Source: Neochlamydia sp. AcF84 (GTDB lineage: Bacteria; Chlamydiota; Chlamydiia; Chlamydiales; Parachlamydiaceae). Taken from it: DNA of 64,000 nucleotides. Below, in pieces: positions 47,121-56,805 of this stretch. The stretch is from contig NZ_VJOT01000052.1 of NCBI RefSeq assembly GCF_011087585.1, forward strand, positions 1 through 64,000, written 5' to 3'. Both the position numbers and the translations under genes were made by a program. The notes beneath the pieces are model-generated. The model was not told the origin of the DNA. It made no database searches and saw only the letters and a program-made list of their open reading frames with translations. How positions within the stretch are numbered: the first letter of the stretch is position 1; every line of letters begins with the position of its first letter.

Positions 47121-48447
47121 CGCCTGGCTCCTGCATAAGGTATCGGTAGGCTTGCTTGTTAATGGCATTCATAAGAGAAGGGTAGGGGATCATCTCAATG
47201 ATTTCTTTACAGAAGCCGTAGACTAAAAGATTTTTAGCGGCTTTCTCTGAATACCCCCGTGTTCTTAAGTAAAAAAGCTGTTCTGCATCGAGCTGTCCCA
47301 TGGTAGCTCCATGGGAGGCTTTAACATCATCTGCAAATATTTCGAGGTTAGGCTTACTCTCAGCTTTAGCTTTATCACTAAGCAGTAAGTTGCTATTCAG
47401 CTGAAAAGCTTGGGTCTTCTGGGCAGCTTGATGTACTAAAATTTTGCCTTCAAAGCTAGAATGGCTAGCATCGTTTAAAACACTTTTGAAAAGCTGCATG
47501 GAGCGGCAGTAAGGGGCTTGATGTTCCACTAAAATATTTGCGTGGGCTTCTGCTTGATCAGAAAGCATCCAAAGGCCATTTAAGCTAGCCTCTGCATTTT
47601 CTCCGGCGAGAACTACTCGATAGTCGTTCCTTAAAGAAGTAGCGCCTTTGCTAGCCAAAACAGATTTGAAGGTACTACCTTTTTTGAGGTTAGCGCGAAA
47701 AGCTTCAAAATACCAATGTTTATTTAAAATTTCAAAAGGAGCTTGGAAGTAGCGTAAGTGAGATTCTTCATCCATTGCCACTTCGATAGAAATATTGGAT
47801 AAAAAGTGCTTTCCTGGCCCATCCACGTGAGTGGCTATTAAATCAAGCTGGGAGTGAGCCCCCATGAAGCCTTGGATTCTCGGGTTTGTCCATAGAGAAA
47901 GGTCGGTCTCATGGCTATTAAAATGTAATAGCTGCAAAGGGACATCTACCAGGGTTTTAGGGGGAGCGTAGATAAAGATTCCTTGACGATGCAGCGCCGC
48001 ATTAAGAATTGCAAAAGGATCTTTTTCTTCTTTGAGCAGTTTATTCCATTGATTGTTTAGAAAGCTTCCATAAGTCCGCCAAGCTTCCTTTAAAGGTAGA
48101 ATAACCATTCTTTTAGGAAGAGCAGACAAATTAGATAACTCTGGATAATAATTTCCATTAATCATCACTAAAACAGAGCCCACGCATTCGGGCAAAATGT
48201 GCGGTGCAATAGAGTCAGCAGATAAGGGGATAACGCGCGCGGGCTCAAAGGCTTGTATGTAAAGATTTCTTAAACGAAGATATTGAAAAACTTCAGATTG
48301 GCGAGTGGGTAAACCGATTTCTAAAAAACGCAGCCAGGCTTTTTCTTTAAGCTTTTGTGTAGGATCTTTTTCTTCAATAGCCTCAACATACATCTTTTGA
48401 AGCATCTGCTGAAAAGCTTGTTGATCGGTATAGCTCTCCGTGATCAT
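47101..48447 (-). CDS. sufD: Fe-S cluster assembly protein SufD
   Basis: A 448-residue beta-helix scaffold subunit that pairs with SufB and SufC. The C-terminal half carries family marks (KILVHQAAQKTQAFQLNSNL, then DDVKASHGATMGQLDAEQLFY and LRTRGYSEKAAKNLLVYGF). The frame is open up to 48483. The ATG at 48447 is preferred because it forms the ATGA overlap with the stop of sufC, a common coupling in suf operons. Sequence between SufB and SufD is alike in the last 80 residues, as in other bacteria. Confidence 0.94.
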   Translation of the reverse strand: MITESYTDQQAFQQMLQKMYVEAIEEKDPTQKLKEKAWLRFLEIGLPTRQSEVFQYLRLRNLYIQAFEPARVIPLSADSIAPHILPECVGSVLVMINGNYYPELSNLSALPKRMVILPLKEAWRTYGSFLNNQWNKLLKEEKDPFAILNAALHRQGIFIYAPPKTLVDVPLQLLHFNSHETDLSLWTNPRIQGFMGAHSQLDLIATHVDGPGKHFLSNISIEVAMDEESHLRYFQAPFEILNKHWYFEAFRANLKKGSTFKSVLASKGATSLRNDYRVVLAGENAEASLNGLWMLSDQAEAHANILVEHQAPYCRSMQLFKSVLNDASHSSFEGKILVHQAAQKTQAFQLNSNLLLSDKAKAESKPNLEIFADDVKASHGATMGQLDAEQLFYLRTRGYSEKAAKNLLVYGFCKEIIEMIPYPSLMNAINKQAYRYLMQEPGDETSFF

Positions 48448-49229
48448 CTTAGGGCCTCGCTTTGAGGGGCCGGCACTAACCAATCGTACCCTTTATCTTC
48501 TAGCTGGTGGGCTAATTCAGGACCACCGGATTGCACTATTTTTCCTTCTACCATGACATGGACAACATTCGGTTTAATATAGTCGAGAAGCCGTTGATAG
48601 TGAGTGATAAGAATTAGGCCCATCTGAGGATTCATCAATTGATTGACACCTCGAGCCACAATACGCATGGCATCAATATCAAGCCCTGAGTCAGTCTCGT
48701 CTAAGATCGCAAGCGCAGGCTGTAAAACAGCCATTTGTAAGATTTCATTGCGTTTTTTTTCTCCCCCTGAAAAGCCTTCATTCAGGCTACGTTCTTTGAA
48801 TTCCGTTTTAATTTCCATACGTTTCATAATCTCATCGAGAGATTTCTCAAACTCTACTAAAGGCATTTCAGGGTTACCTTTGGCTTTCAATACAGAATTA
48901 TAAGAGGCATGTAAGAACTGCAGATTACTAACCCCAGGAATTTCCAAAGGATATTGAAAGCTCATAAAAATTCCTGCATGGGCTCTATCTTCTGGGGCCA
49001 ATTCCACTATATTTTGGCCTTTGAACAAAATCTCCCCAGATGTAATTTCATAAGCCGGATGGCCTGCTAAGACCTTTGCAAGGGTAGATTTTCCTGCACC
49101 GTTAGGACCCATGATGGCATGAATTTCACCGGGTTGTACAGTTAAGTTTAATCCTTTTAAAATAGGTTTGTTTTCTACATTGGCATGAAGATTTTTAATT
49201 TCTATTAGCGCTTGGGAAAGGTGAGTCAT
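48444..49229 (-). CDS. sufC: Fe-S cluster assembly ATPase SufC
   Basis: A 261-residue ABC-type ATPase that drives shape changes of the SufBD scaffold. The Walker A motif is GPNGAGKST (about 40-48), the Q loop lies in FMSFQYPLEIPGV, the signature is FSGGEKKR and the Walker B region is LAILDETDSGLD. FQYPLEIPG and the FSGGEKKRNE form are peculiar to SufC among ABC proteins. It starts six bases after the sufB stop codon and ends in an ATGA overlap with sufD. Confidence 0.97.
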   Translation of the reverse strand: MTHLSQALIEIKNLHANVENKPILKGLNLTVQPGEIHAIMGPNGAGKSTLAKVLAGHPAYEITSGEILFKGQNIVELAPEDRAHAGIFMSFQYPLEIPGVSNLQFLHASYNSVLKAKGNPEMPLVEFEKSLDEIMKRMEIKTEFKERSLNEGFSGGEKKRNEILQMAVLQPALAILDETDSGLDIDAMRIVARGVNQLMNPQMGLILITHYQRLLDYIKPNVVHVMVEGKIVQSGGPELAHQLEDKGYDWLVPAPQSEALR

Positions 49230-49235
49230 GAATAA

Positions 49236-50675
49236 TTATCCAACCGAATTTTCAAGTTTTAATGTTAGCAATTTTTGAGCCTCTGCAGCAAACTCAAGAG
49301 GTAATTCTTTAATCACATCTTTACAAAAGCCATTAACGATCATATTGACAGCATCTTCTTGAGAAAGACCGCGACTTCTCATATAGAAAAGCTGCTCTTC
49401 ATTCATTTTAGAGGTAGAGGCTTCATGTTCAACTTGGCTAGAAGAGTTGCCTACCTCAATATAAGGAAAAGTGTTAGCTGAGCATTGATCTCCTACTAGC
49501 ATAGAGTCGCATTGCGTATAGTTACGAGCTCCATGGGCTCTTGGCACAATTTTAACTAAGCCACGGTAACTGTTGTGAGAGGTATCGGCTGAGATGCCTT
49601 TAGAAACTATGGTTGAACGGGTGTTTTTTCCTAGATGAATCATTTTTGTTCCTGTATCAGCCTGCATATGATGGTTGGTAAGGGCTACAGAGTAAAATTC
49701 CCCTACAGAATGATCACCTTGAAGAATGCAGCTAGGATATTTCCATGTAATAGCAGCTCCAACTTCTACTTGGGTCCATGAAATTTTAGACGAAATACCT
49801 GCGCAGCGACCGCGCTTAGTTACAAAATTATAAATTCCACCCTCTCCGGTTTTTGGATTACCTGCATACCAATTTTGCACGGTAGAGTATTTAATTTCTG
49901 CATGATCCAAAGCAATAAGCTCTACGACTGCAGCATGGAGCTGATTATTGTCATAAGCAGGCGCTGTGCAGCCTTCTAAATAGCTAACAGATGAGCCTTC
50001 TTCAGCAATGATAAGGGTGCGTTCAAATTGGCCGCTTTCTTTATCGTTGATGCGAAAATAGGTAGAAAGTTCCATGGGGCACTTAACGCCTTTAGGAATG
50101 TAAACAAAAGAGCCATCAGTAAACACTGCAGAGTTTAAGGTAGCATAGAAGTTATCACCAATAGGAACTACACTGCCTAAATATTTTTTTACAAGATCAG
50201 GATAAAGGTTAATCGCTTCAGAGATTGAGCAAAGAACAACTCCTGCCTCCTCTAAATTTTTCTTAAAAGTGGTCCCAATCGAAACGGAATCAAAAACCAT
50301 ATCGACCGCGACATTGGTTAATCTCTTTTGCTCATCTAAAGGAATCCCTAATCTTTCAAAAGTACGTAAAATTTCTGGGTCTACTTCATCTAAGCTATTA
50401 TACTTAGCCTTAGTCTTAGGAGCGGAATAGTAGCAAATATTTTGAAAATCAATAGGAGGATAGTGGACATTAGGCCAGACGGGTGGGGTAGATTCAAGCC
50501 ATAGACGATAGGCTTTAAGGCGAAAATCTAGTAAAAATTGAGGTTCATTTTTTTTTGCCGAGATGGCATGTATAGTCATCTCATTGAGCCCTTTAGGTAG
50601 ACTATCCATTTCAACCGCAGTTGAAAATCCGTATTTATAATCGGATTGTCCCCTAAATGCTTCTTGTGTAGCCAT
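49236..50675 (-). CDS. sufB: Fe-S cluster assembly protein SufB
   Basis: A 479-residue scaffold subunit on which iron-sulfur clusters form. Typical parts are [59 protein letters not shown] and the end region [20 protein letters not shown]. The cysteine in EGCTAPAY corresponds to one proposed to receive sulfur in E. coli SufB. It is the first gene of the sufBCDS-tsaC transcript. The start ATG at 50675 follows AAGGAGAATTTA on the minus strand, a strong ribosome-binding site. Confidence 0.97.
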   Translation of the reverse strand: MATQEAFRGQSDYKYGFSTAVEMDSLPKGLNEMTIHAISAKKNEPQFLLDFRLKAYRLWLESTPPVWPNVHYPPIDFQNICYYSAPKTKAKYNSLDEVDPEILRTFERLGIPLDEQKRLTNVAVDMVFDSVSIGTTFKKNLEEAGVVLCSISEAINLYPDLVKKYLGSVVPIGDNFYATLNSAVFTDGSFVYIPKGVKCPMELSTYFRINDKESGQFERTLIIAEEGSSVSYLEGCTAPAYDNNQLHAAVVELIALDHAEIKYSTVQNWYAGNPKTGEGGIYNFVTKRGRCAGISSKISWTQVEVGAAITWKYPSCILQGDHSVGEFYSVALTNHHMQADTGTKMIHLGKNTRSTIVSKGISADTSHNSYRGLVKIVPRAHGARNYTQCDSMLVGDQCSANTFPYIEVGNSSSQVEHEASTSKMNEEQLFYMRSRGLSQEDAVNMIVNGFCKDVIKELPLEFAAEAQKLLTLKLENSVG

Positions 50676-51177
50676 TAAATTCTCCTTATAACTTGCTAAG
50701 AGGATATCACAGTCTTGACAAATGTAAAAAGTAAAAAGTTGACGAAGAATAGCCTTTAATCAAGGCATCAACTTTAAAAAGATTAAAAATATACTATATC
50801 ATTTAAATGATTAATTTTCAAATAATTAAGTAATAAATAAATTATTTTGTTAGTTATTTTTCCAATGGGTAAGAAGTTCGCGTTTAGCTTTTTTCCTTAA
50901 AAGGGTTAGTAAAATACTCATAACCTCCATCATGTCGCCTTAAAGGTGTAATCTTTGAGACCACACTATCATGCTAAAGGCCGAGGATAGCTATTCAGAT
51001 CTAAAACGCTCTCAAATCCCCAAAGCTTATGTAATCCAGACTTTTTGGCTATTCGATTGAGCGGCTTGTAAGGCATCTTTCTAGAAGAGAGAAAGAGAGG
51101 CAATAAAATATAACTTTCATAAGCTTCTAATTGTTAACAAGCCTTTAAACCTAGATAGGTATGGTAAAAAGATTTAT
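50676..51177. other. Promoter-bearing intergenic region upstream of sufB
   Basis: About 500 bases. It must hold the suf promoter near 50680-50850, an AT-rich stretch. I did not find an IscR- or Fur-like operator that I could support, and no gene is present. Confidence 0.4.
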
Positions 51178-53742
51178 CTAATGATTGATCTCTTCATTGA
51201 GCTTTTTTTTATCTATCAGCTTATCTTCTTGGTAAGTTTGTAAAACTCGCGGATGACCTATCTGATCGTATTTATTAAACTTCCCATGACGTAAATCATT
51301 TTTATATTCCGCTTCAAAATAGAGTACTCCTCTGTTATTCCAGTATTGAAAAAGGCCTTCTTTTTTTCCGTTTTGGTAGGTGCCACGTGAAGCTAGTTGC
51401 TCATTTTCGTGATAAGATAGAACTTCTCCATTTTTTTTTCCCTGAATATACTCTTCTTTACGACGAACTTTTCCATTGGGGAAGTATTCGAGGAGGGGGC
51501 CTTGCATAATATCATTTTTGTAAGACAAGGTGCGATGAGTTTTACCATCCTCGTAGTAGGTGGTACTCATCCCATCACGGACGCCTTGATGATAAAAGGT
51601 ACTGCTGACCTTATTGCCAGCTTCATTATATTCTGCTAGCTCACCTTCAAGAAGTCCATTCACATAGTGAGCCTCTAGGGCTTTAACTTTAGGGTTAGCA
51701 TCACCTGAAGGATAAAAAATTTGATGCAGGCCTTCCAAACGATTATTTTGGTAATGGGACTTCACGATAAGGCCATTTGGTTTACGGGTTTGATAAGGGC
51801 CTTCTAGATTACCATGCTGGTAATAACCTTGCTCGATAAGGATGCCCTCTTGATTCCATAAGGCCTTAAGGCCATGAAGGATGCCATGATCATATGTTAG
51901 TATGGCTTGAGGCTGGCCATTTTTATAAAAGCTTTTTTGTTCCCCATGCATCTTTCCTTCTAGATAATTTAACAGGTGGGAAAGATTTTGCTGACCAGTT
52001 ATGGCATCAGGAGGATAAAGCTCACGCGCAGGCCCTGTTCGCAAGCCTTGCTGATAAGTGTATTCTTGATGAAGCGAGCCATTCTCGTACCAGGTAAAGG
52101 AATTGCCCTCAACTTTTCCGTGCTGATAGTTTAGCTGGCTAGCTTTTTGCCCATTAGGCCAAAATGTTTCTTCTTTGCCGTGTAATCTGCCTTTTTGATA
52201 GAAGCTGATGCGTTTGAGTTGACCATTACTGTGCCACTCTTGAACTTTATGAGTAGGTAGGTTTTGCTCAAAATGAGCTTCATATAAAAGTGTGCCTTCT
52301 TCATTCCATCGACGAAATTCGCCTTGTTGCTGGCCATGAGAATAGTTAGTGCTGTTTTTAAGTTGGCCATTGGGAAACCATTCTTCATAGAGCCCATGAA
52401 GGGCTCCTTTGATATAATGGGCTTGAATATTGAGTTTTCCATTAGGATACCATGTTTGACTAAGGCCATCCTTCGCATTTTCTTTATAGCTCTCCTTTAG
52501 AAAGAGTTGGCCATCCTCAAACCATTCTTCAAACAAGCCAGTTTTTTGATAGTTTGCATAGGTTATACGAAGCTTAGGTTGGCTATTTTTATGAAACTCT
52601 TCTTGTTTTCCATCTAATTGCCCGTTTTTATAGAAATAGCTACTTTTAAGTACTCCTGTAGGATACCATTCCTTGTAAGAGCCTTCGTAATTTCCATGGA
52701 TAAGCCTATATTCAGCAAGTTTATTGCCGCTAGCGTCCAATTCTAAGATAGGCTCAAGTAAATGCCCATGAGGATCATAATGGGCGGATTTAGCGATTTT
52801 ACCATTAGGATGGTTAAGAAAATGCAATCCTGTTGGAATGCCATGAATAAATTTTCCTTGGCCTATTAACTGCCCATCCTCATTAAAAAATTGTTCCAAG
52901 CCCTCTTTTTTTCCTAATGTATAGCTAACTCTGTAACTTTCTTTGCCATTAGGATGATATTTTACATGCTGACCGTTAGGCTGCCCATATAAAAAATCTT
53001 GAAACTCTTTTGTCATACGATTAGGATAATATAGATGGAAGGCAGGAACAGTTTTTCCATTATCAAGCAGCCCTAGATGGTAATGGGCTTCTGCTTTTAA
53101 AGAGCCATCCTCATACCATTCTTGGGCAAGTCCTTGTTTCAAACCTTGGTAATAATAGATAAGAGAAGCTCTTATTTTATTGAGATAAAAAGTTTCATAT
53201 TGACCACTAAGCTGATCATTTTCATAAAAGCCTTTTTCTGCTATTTCTCCATTAGAATAACGAATCTCTAAGGGACCATGCTTAACATCTTGCTTCATAT
53301 AATGAACACTTTCAATTAAGCCATTAGAAAAATATGTTCTGATGGGCCCATGAAGCTTGCCTTTATCGTAGAAAATAATTTTTTGAACAGAACCGTTTTC
53401 ATTAAAAAATAGTCCAGGACCATGATAAACAGGACGTTGATCTAAATAGAGTAAATCCACTTCTCTTTCCGGATTAGCATTTTTTCTAAAGTGTATTTCT
53501 TTGGCCGGAACCCCTTCTTTACTCTCTCCAGAGGGTGCGTAATATAAGATAATTTTAGGGGTGCCATCCGGATGACTCTCGATAACTTCCAGGCGCCAAT
53601 TGGGTTGAATTTCTTTTAAAGTGGTGATCACAGCTTCCGTAATGGGAAGCTCACCAGCTTGGTGCAAGGTCTGATCTTGGCTAAAGCCTTTAGTAAAGAA
53701 GCTGAAAATAATAAGAAATAAAGTAGGGCATAAAAAATACAT
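51178..53742 (-). CDS. Large secreted MORN-variant (YwqK-type) repeat protein
   Basis: An 854-residue protein that begins with a signal peptide (MYFLCPTLFLIIFSFFTKGF, cleavage near FSQ). It is followed almost entirely by about thirty repeats of 20-25 residues. The repeat pattern is YYENGQLK-x-x-x-x-Y-x-x-G-x-x-x-G, for example WFEDGQLFLKESYKENAKDG and WYPNGKLNIQAHYIKGALHG. This is the MORN_2 or YwqK-like repeat, which builds long beta-hairpin solenoids. Because of the signal peptide it should be exported to the periplasm or surface. No enzymatic domain is present. It could be an adhesin or a scaffold. A copied piece of this gene lies at 56535-56662. Confidence 0.82.
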   Translation of the reverse strand: MYFLCPTLFLIIFSFFTKGFSQDQTLHQAGELPITEAVITTLKEIQPNWRLEVIESHPDGTPKIILYYAPSGESKEGVPAKEIHFRKNANPEREVDLLYLDQRPVYHGPGLFFNENGSVQKIIFYDKGKLHGPIRTYFSNGLIESVHYMKQDVKHGPLEIRYSNGEIAEKGFYENDQLSGQYETFYLNKIRASLIYYYQGLKQGLAQEWYEDGSLKAEAHYHLGLLDNGKTVPAFHLYYPNRMTKEFQDFLYGQPNGQHVKYHPNGKESYRVSYTLGKKEGLEQFFNEDGQLIGQGKFIHGIPTGLHFLNHPNGKIAKSAHYDPHGHLLEPILELDASGNKLAEYRLIHGNYEGSYKEWYPTGVLKSSYFYKNGQLDGKQEEFHKNSQPKLRITYANYQKTGLFEEWFEDGQLFLKESYKENAKDGLSQTWYPNGKLNIQAHYIKGALHGLYEEWFPNGQLKNSTNYSHGQQQGEFRRWNEEGTLLYEAHFEQNLPTHKVQEWHSNGQLKRISFYQKGRLHGKEETFWPNGQKASQLNYQHGKVEGNSFTWYENGSLHQEYTYQQGLRTGPARELYPPDAITGQQNLSHLLNYLEGKMHGEQKSFYKNGQPQAILTYDHGILHGLKALWNQEGILIEQGYYQHGNLEGPYQTRKPNGLIVKSHYQNNRLEGLHQIFYPSGDANPKVKALEAHYVNGLLEGELAEYNEAGNKVSSTFYHQGVRDGMSTTYYEDGKTHRTLSYKNDIMQGPLLEYFPNGKVRRKEEYIQGKKNGEVLSYHENEQLASRGTYQNGKKEGLFQYWNNRGVLYFEAEYKNDLRHGKFNKYDQIGHPRVLQTYQEDKLIDKKKLNEEINH

Positions 53743-53776
53743 GAAATACCTTAAATGAAAACTTTTTTTAATTTAA

Positions 53777-54940
53777 CTACCCTTTAATTTCATTTTTTTC
53801 TAAAGTTGGCAACGATAAAGTAGCAATTATTCCTATAATGAAAAAAACACCTAGGATGCTTAAAGCATAGACAGGAGCATGCTCATTAAAAAATCTCGTC
53901 ATTAAACCACCCCCGCCCTGTCCTAAGCCTTCCGATACACACCAAGCCATACCCATCAAGAAGGCGCTTACCATACCGGGACTTTCAGGGACCATCCAAT
54001 GGCCAAAAGCGATCAATACTGAATTAACAGTGGTGAAAAAAGCCCCCAATAAAAAAATTAGAGCAACGAACGTAATATTGTCAAAGGTAGGATAAAGCAA
54101 AAATATATAAAAAGCTATCATGGCCGCCACTGTAGCCCATAGGATAACTCTCTTAGGCGAATATCGATCAGATAGATAGCCTGCCGGAATCAACATCACA
54201 GCGCCTCCTAAGATAAGAAAAAGATGGCCGCCGCCATGGCAAATCCAAGGGTTGTAGCCTTTACATATTAAAGTGTCGGGCAGAAGAAAAATGGTAGCCC
54301 AAAAAAGCGTTTGATTGCAGACTTGCGCGATATACAAGAGACGTAGATTGCGATTTTTGAACATCCTAAAAAGAGCTCTGAGATTAACATCATGGGCAGA
54401 TTGAATAGGGGTAAAATTGTGGATTCCTTGGAGACCATAGAATGAAGTAAATACCAAAAGGATTGCCGGTAGGACTAAAATGGCCGTGGCACCATGTAAA
54501 GCAGAATGAAAGTAAGTGTAGATAATTTGGCTGCTTGCAAGCCCTAAAGCTCCTCCGGAAGCAAAGATAGCAATTACCATTGCTTTGCGATGAGGTGTTA
54601 AAGCTCCAGCTAAGCTAGTCGCTGCAGGATGAAAAGCTCCCGACCCTACACAAGTAATAGAATAAATCAATAGAAGCATCCAATAGTTTGTAGAGTAAGC
54701 TAAAAAGGTGTTGGCAGCCGTAAATAAGACGCCCAGGCAGATAAGCTGCTTACGCCATCCTCGGTCGCTCAAAGGCCCGAAAAATATTTGCATCCCTTCC
54801 CCAAAAAAAGCTCCTGCAGCCGATATAGTCCCAGCAAGAAATAAGTCTAAATGAGCCAATGTCTTATACATAGCCCATATCCCTATCATAAAATCTACGA
54901 GAAAGTGCGCTAACCAGATAAAGATTAACGGGCGGATCAT
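53777..54940 (-). CDS. Major facilitator superfamily transporter
   Basis: A 387-residue inner-membrane protein with about twelve membrane helices. The loop between helices 2 and 3 reads FFGPLSDRGWRKQLICLG, a variant of the MFS motif G-x-x-x-DR-x-GRK. The corresponding loop in the second half is GYLSDRYSPKRVILW. The build recalls drug or fosmidomycin-resistance type exporters, but the substrate cannot be given. It lies 34 bases upstream of the MORN gene on the same strand, so the two may be cotranscribed. Confidence 0.85.
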   Translation of the reverse strand: MIRPLIFIWLAHFLVDFMIGIWAMYKTLAHLDLFLAGTISAAGAFFGEGMQIFFGPLSDRGWRKQLICLGVLFTAANTFLAYSTNYWMLLLIYSITCVGSGAFHPAATSLAGALTPHRKAMVIAIFASGGALGLASSQIIYTYFHSALHGATAILVLPAILLVFTSFYGLQGIHNFTPIQSAHDVNLRALFRMFKNRNLRLLYIAQVCNQTLFWATIFLLPDTLICKGYNPWICHGGGHLFLILGGAVMLIPAGYLSDRYSPKRVILWATVAAMIAFYIFLLYPTFDNITFVALIFLLGAFFTTVNSVLIAFGHWMVPESPGMVSAFLMGMAWCVSEGLGQGGGGLMTRFFNEHAPVYALSILGVFFIIGIIATLSLPTLEKNEIKG

Positions 54941-55526
54941 AAAAAAGTCATAAAATAATAATTTAAAGAAAGTAGGTGCTATTATAAAGTTTTGGAATTA
55001 AGTAATAAAGGGAATAGTAGGCTAGCTAGGCCTTTTAGGATCTTCTTTAATTTTAACCTTCTAAAAGTAGCTGTCTACTTTTCTGTGATATCTTTTATAA
55101 CAAAAAAATTAGTTTAAACAAAAGGCAGAGAAAAAATTCTCAGAGAAGTTAGCATACCTAATCGAAAAACGAGCGAACATAGGCCTATTTGGCTAGCCTC
55201 ATTAATTTTTTCTGGCTTTATGAAGAGGCGTGCCGCATTTACTCATTTCCCTCTTTTTCGCTTAACATTCTTGCTTTCTCCTTTGGAAGAATCTTTTTAA
55301 GCAAAAGTTGCAGGATTGCTCTCAAGTGAAACATGAAATGAGTATGCAGGCCTTGTGGAAGAAAATGGCGGGCCTCTGCGCAACAAATTGAGTGGATAAA
55401 GATCGTGGCAGAAGAATTAAATAAAGCTTTAGAGGAACAAACTCCTATACGCGAGGTAATAAGAAATGTTCAGGTGAGTTATGAAGAAGAATATTTAAAT
55501 AATAACTTTTAAATCAAGGTAATAAA
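54941..55526. other. Intergenic region with a relic-like frame
   Basis: About 590 bases. At 55350-55512 on the plus strand, a frame without an ATG reads KWRASAQQIEWIKIVAEELN and then LEEQTPIREVIRNVQVSYEE, ending 14 bases before the next start. It could be a short gene from a GTG at 55406 (35 residues) or the end of a decayed one. The rest shows nothing. Confidence 0.45.
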
Positions 55527-55910
55527 ATGATTAGATGTCTTATCCATCCTCTTACAAATTCAGTTGTAGCCGAATTGATTCCCCAAAAGGAGGTCAATAT
55601 CCTTGATGAGAAAATGCTAGAAAAATTAACTATCACAGGTATTACCGTCTCTTCAGAATTTAAAAACCTACACCGCGTGAGCTGGAGAGTTTACCCTAAT
55701 GATAATAAAGAAGTATATGCTAAAGCCTTTGAACAATTTTATTTCGTGCATGGCTTGCAGCAACAGGGATATTTTTGGAAAGATAAAAGCGAGGGGGATA
55801 TTCCTATGGGAAAGCTAGCTGAAAGTATACTCTCGCACTATTATGATAGCATGAAATCACCCCCAGATTCGGATAGCTTATCTAATATCCAACAACAAAG
55901 AGACTGCTAG
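55527..55910 (+). CDS. Unknown protein (127 aa)
   Basis: A 127-residue soluble protein, mixed alpha and beta by look (FKNLHRVSWRVYPNDNKEVY; AKAFEQFYFVHGLQQQGYFW). There is no signal peptide or membrane segment. A sequence AAGGTAATAAA precedes the ATG and may act as a weak ribosome-binding site. It follows a possible small frame by 14 bases. I recognise no family, though its size and context would fit an accessory protein. Confidence 0.55.
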   Translation: MIRCLIHPLTNSVVAELIPQKEVNILDEKMLEKLTITGITVSSEFKNLHRVSWRVYPNDNKEVYAKAFEQFYFVHGLQQQGYFWKDKSEGDIPMGKLAESILSHYYDSMKSPPDSDSLSNIQQQRDC

Positions 55911-56300
55911 CAAATCTTATATACATGATTAGAGTAGAGTAACTCCTATAACTTTACGTTAAGTATTTATTTTGCGATATTTTAGAGGTCCTATCTCTGC
56001 TCTTTAGAAAAATGGCTAGCTTAATTGATTCTCAGATTTTAGTTTTTGATCATTTACTTTGGCAAAAAATTTGGTTAAAGGTCTCATTATAAGAACTGTG
56101 TGGGATAAGAGTTTTATAAGCTATAATGAAAATTCATTTATAAGTGTTACCTAGATTGTCTTAATTAAAAAAAATTTGGTTTTTAAGCTTCTTTGCAGAG
56201 GAGAACTTACATCCAGCATTTAAGCTATCAGCTTTTTAAATCTGTATGCGTCCTCTCTGCCAGTTATACCTAAATATTCCTAGGTTAGGCAAAATGATGA
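55911..56300. other. Intergenic region, nothing recognised
   Basis: About 390 AT-rich bases between the unknown plus-strand gene and the DUF892 relic, without a supported feature. Confidence 0.4.
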
Positions 56301-56516
56301 TTAATTAAGAGGGGAGGCTGGCAGCTTAATATCACACCGGGCTATTTCCAGAAGTTTTTCTCTCATACGTTTTTCCTCTTCCAAAGAAAGCTCCATTAAA
56401 TTGACTATTTCTTTTTGCTTATAATGTTCACATAAGAAACAGATAAGATTATAGATAGGCTATCTCATTATGCTCGACTTTATGAGCAGCACTTATCAAG
56501 GCACTATCATTAGAAT
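56301..56516 (-). pseudogene. Relic of a ferritin-like DUF892 (YciE/YciF) gene
   Basis: On the minus strand NDSALISAAHKVEHNEIAYL is read from about 56514 and ends in a stop. After a shift of frame near 56455 come NLICFLCEHYKQKEIVNLME and SLEEEKRMREKLLEIA, to a stop at 56301. This is the order in the last two helices of DUF892 proteins (D-x-ALI-x-AAQ-x-VEHYEIA, later L-x-EE-x-x-x-x-x-KL-x-x-IA). Those form dimetal ferritin-like bundles linked with stress response. The first half of the gene is missing. Assignment is from the pattern only. Confidence 0.65.
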
Positions 56517-56534
56517 TGGATGATTTGCAGAGGG

Positions 56535-56662
56535 TATACAAAGCTTAAGCTGGCTATTCTTATGAAATTCTTCTTGTTTTCCATCTAATTGCTCATTCTT
56601 ATAGAAATAGTTACTTATAAGTACTCTTGTAGGATACCATTCTTTATAAAAACCTTGTTTAG
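56535..56662 (-). pseudogene. Copied fragment of the MORN-repeat gene
   Basis: About 125 bases agree closely with 52560-52685 inside the large MORN gene. Translated on the minus strand, the piece reads KEWYPTRVLISNYFYKNEQL and then DGKQEEFHKNSQLKL, against KEWYPTGVLKSSYFYKNGQL and DGKQEEFHKNSQPKL in the full gene. It has no start or stop of its own. It shows that the MORN gene was once duplicated here, or that a piece was moved. Confidence 0.88.
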
Positions 56663-56805
56663 AATTGTGTTAAGGATAGAATAGGTTTCATGGCAACTTC
56701 TTAGTCGCGGGAAGAAAAGCTGATTGCTTCTTTAAAGATAAGATGGCTAAAAGTTTTTTTATTTTATTTTAGCTCATCTCAATCTAAAAAGTGCTTACGA
56801 CCATT

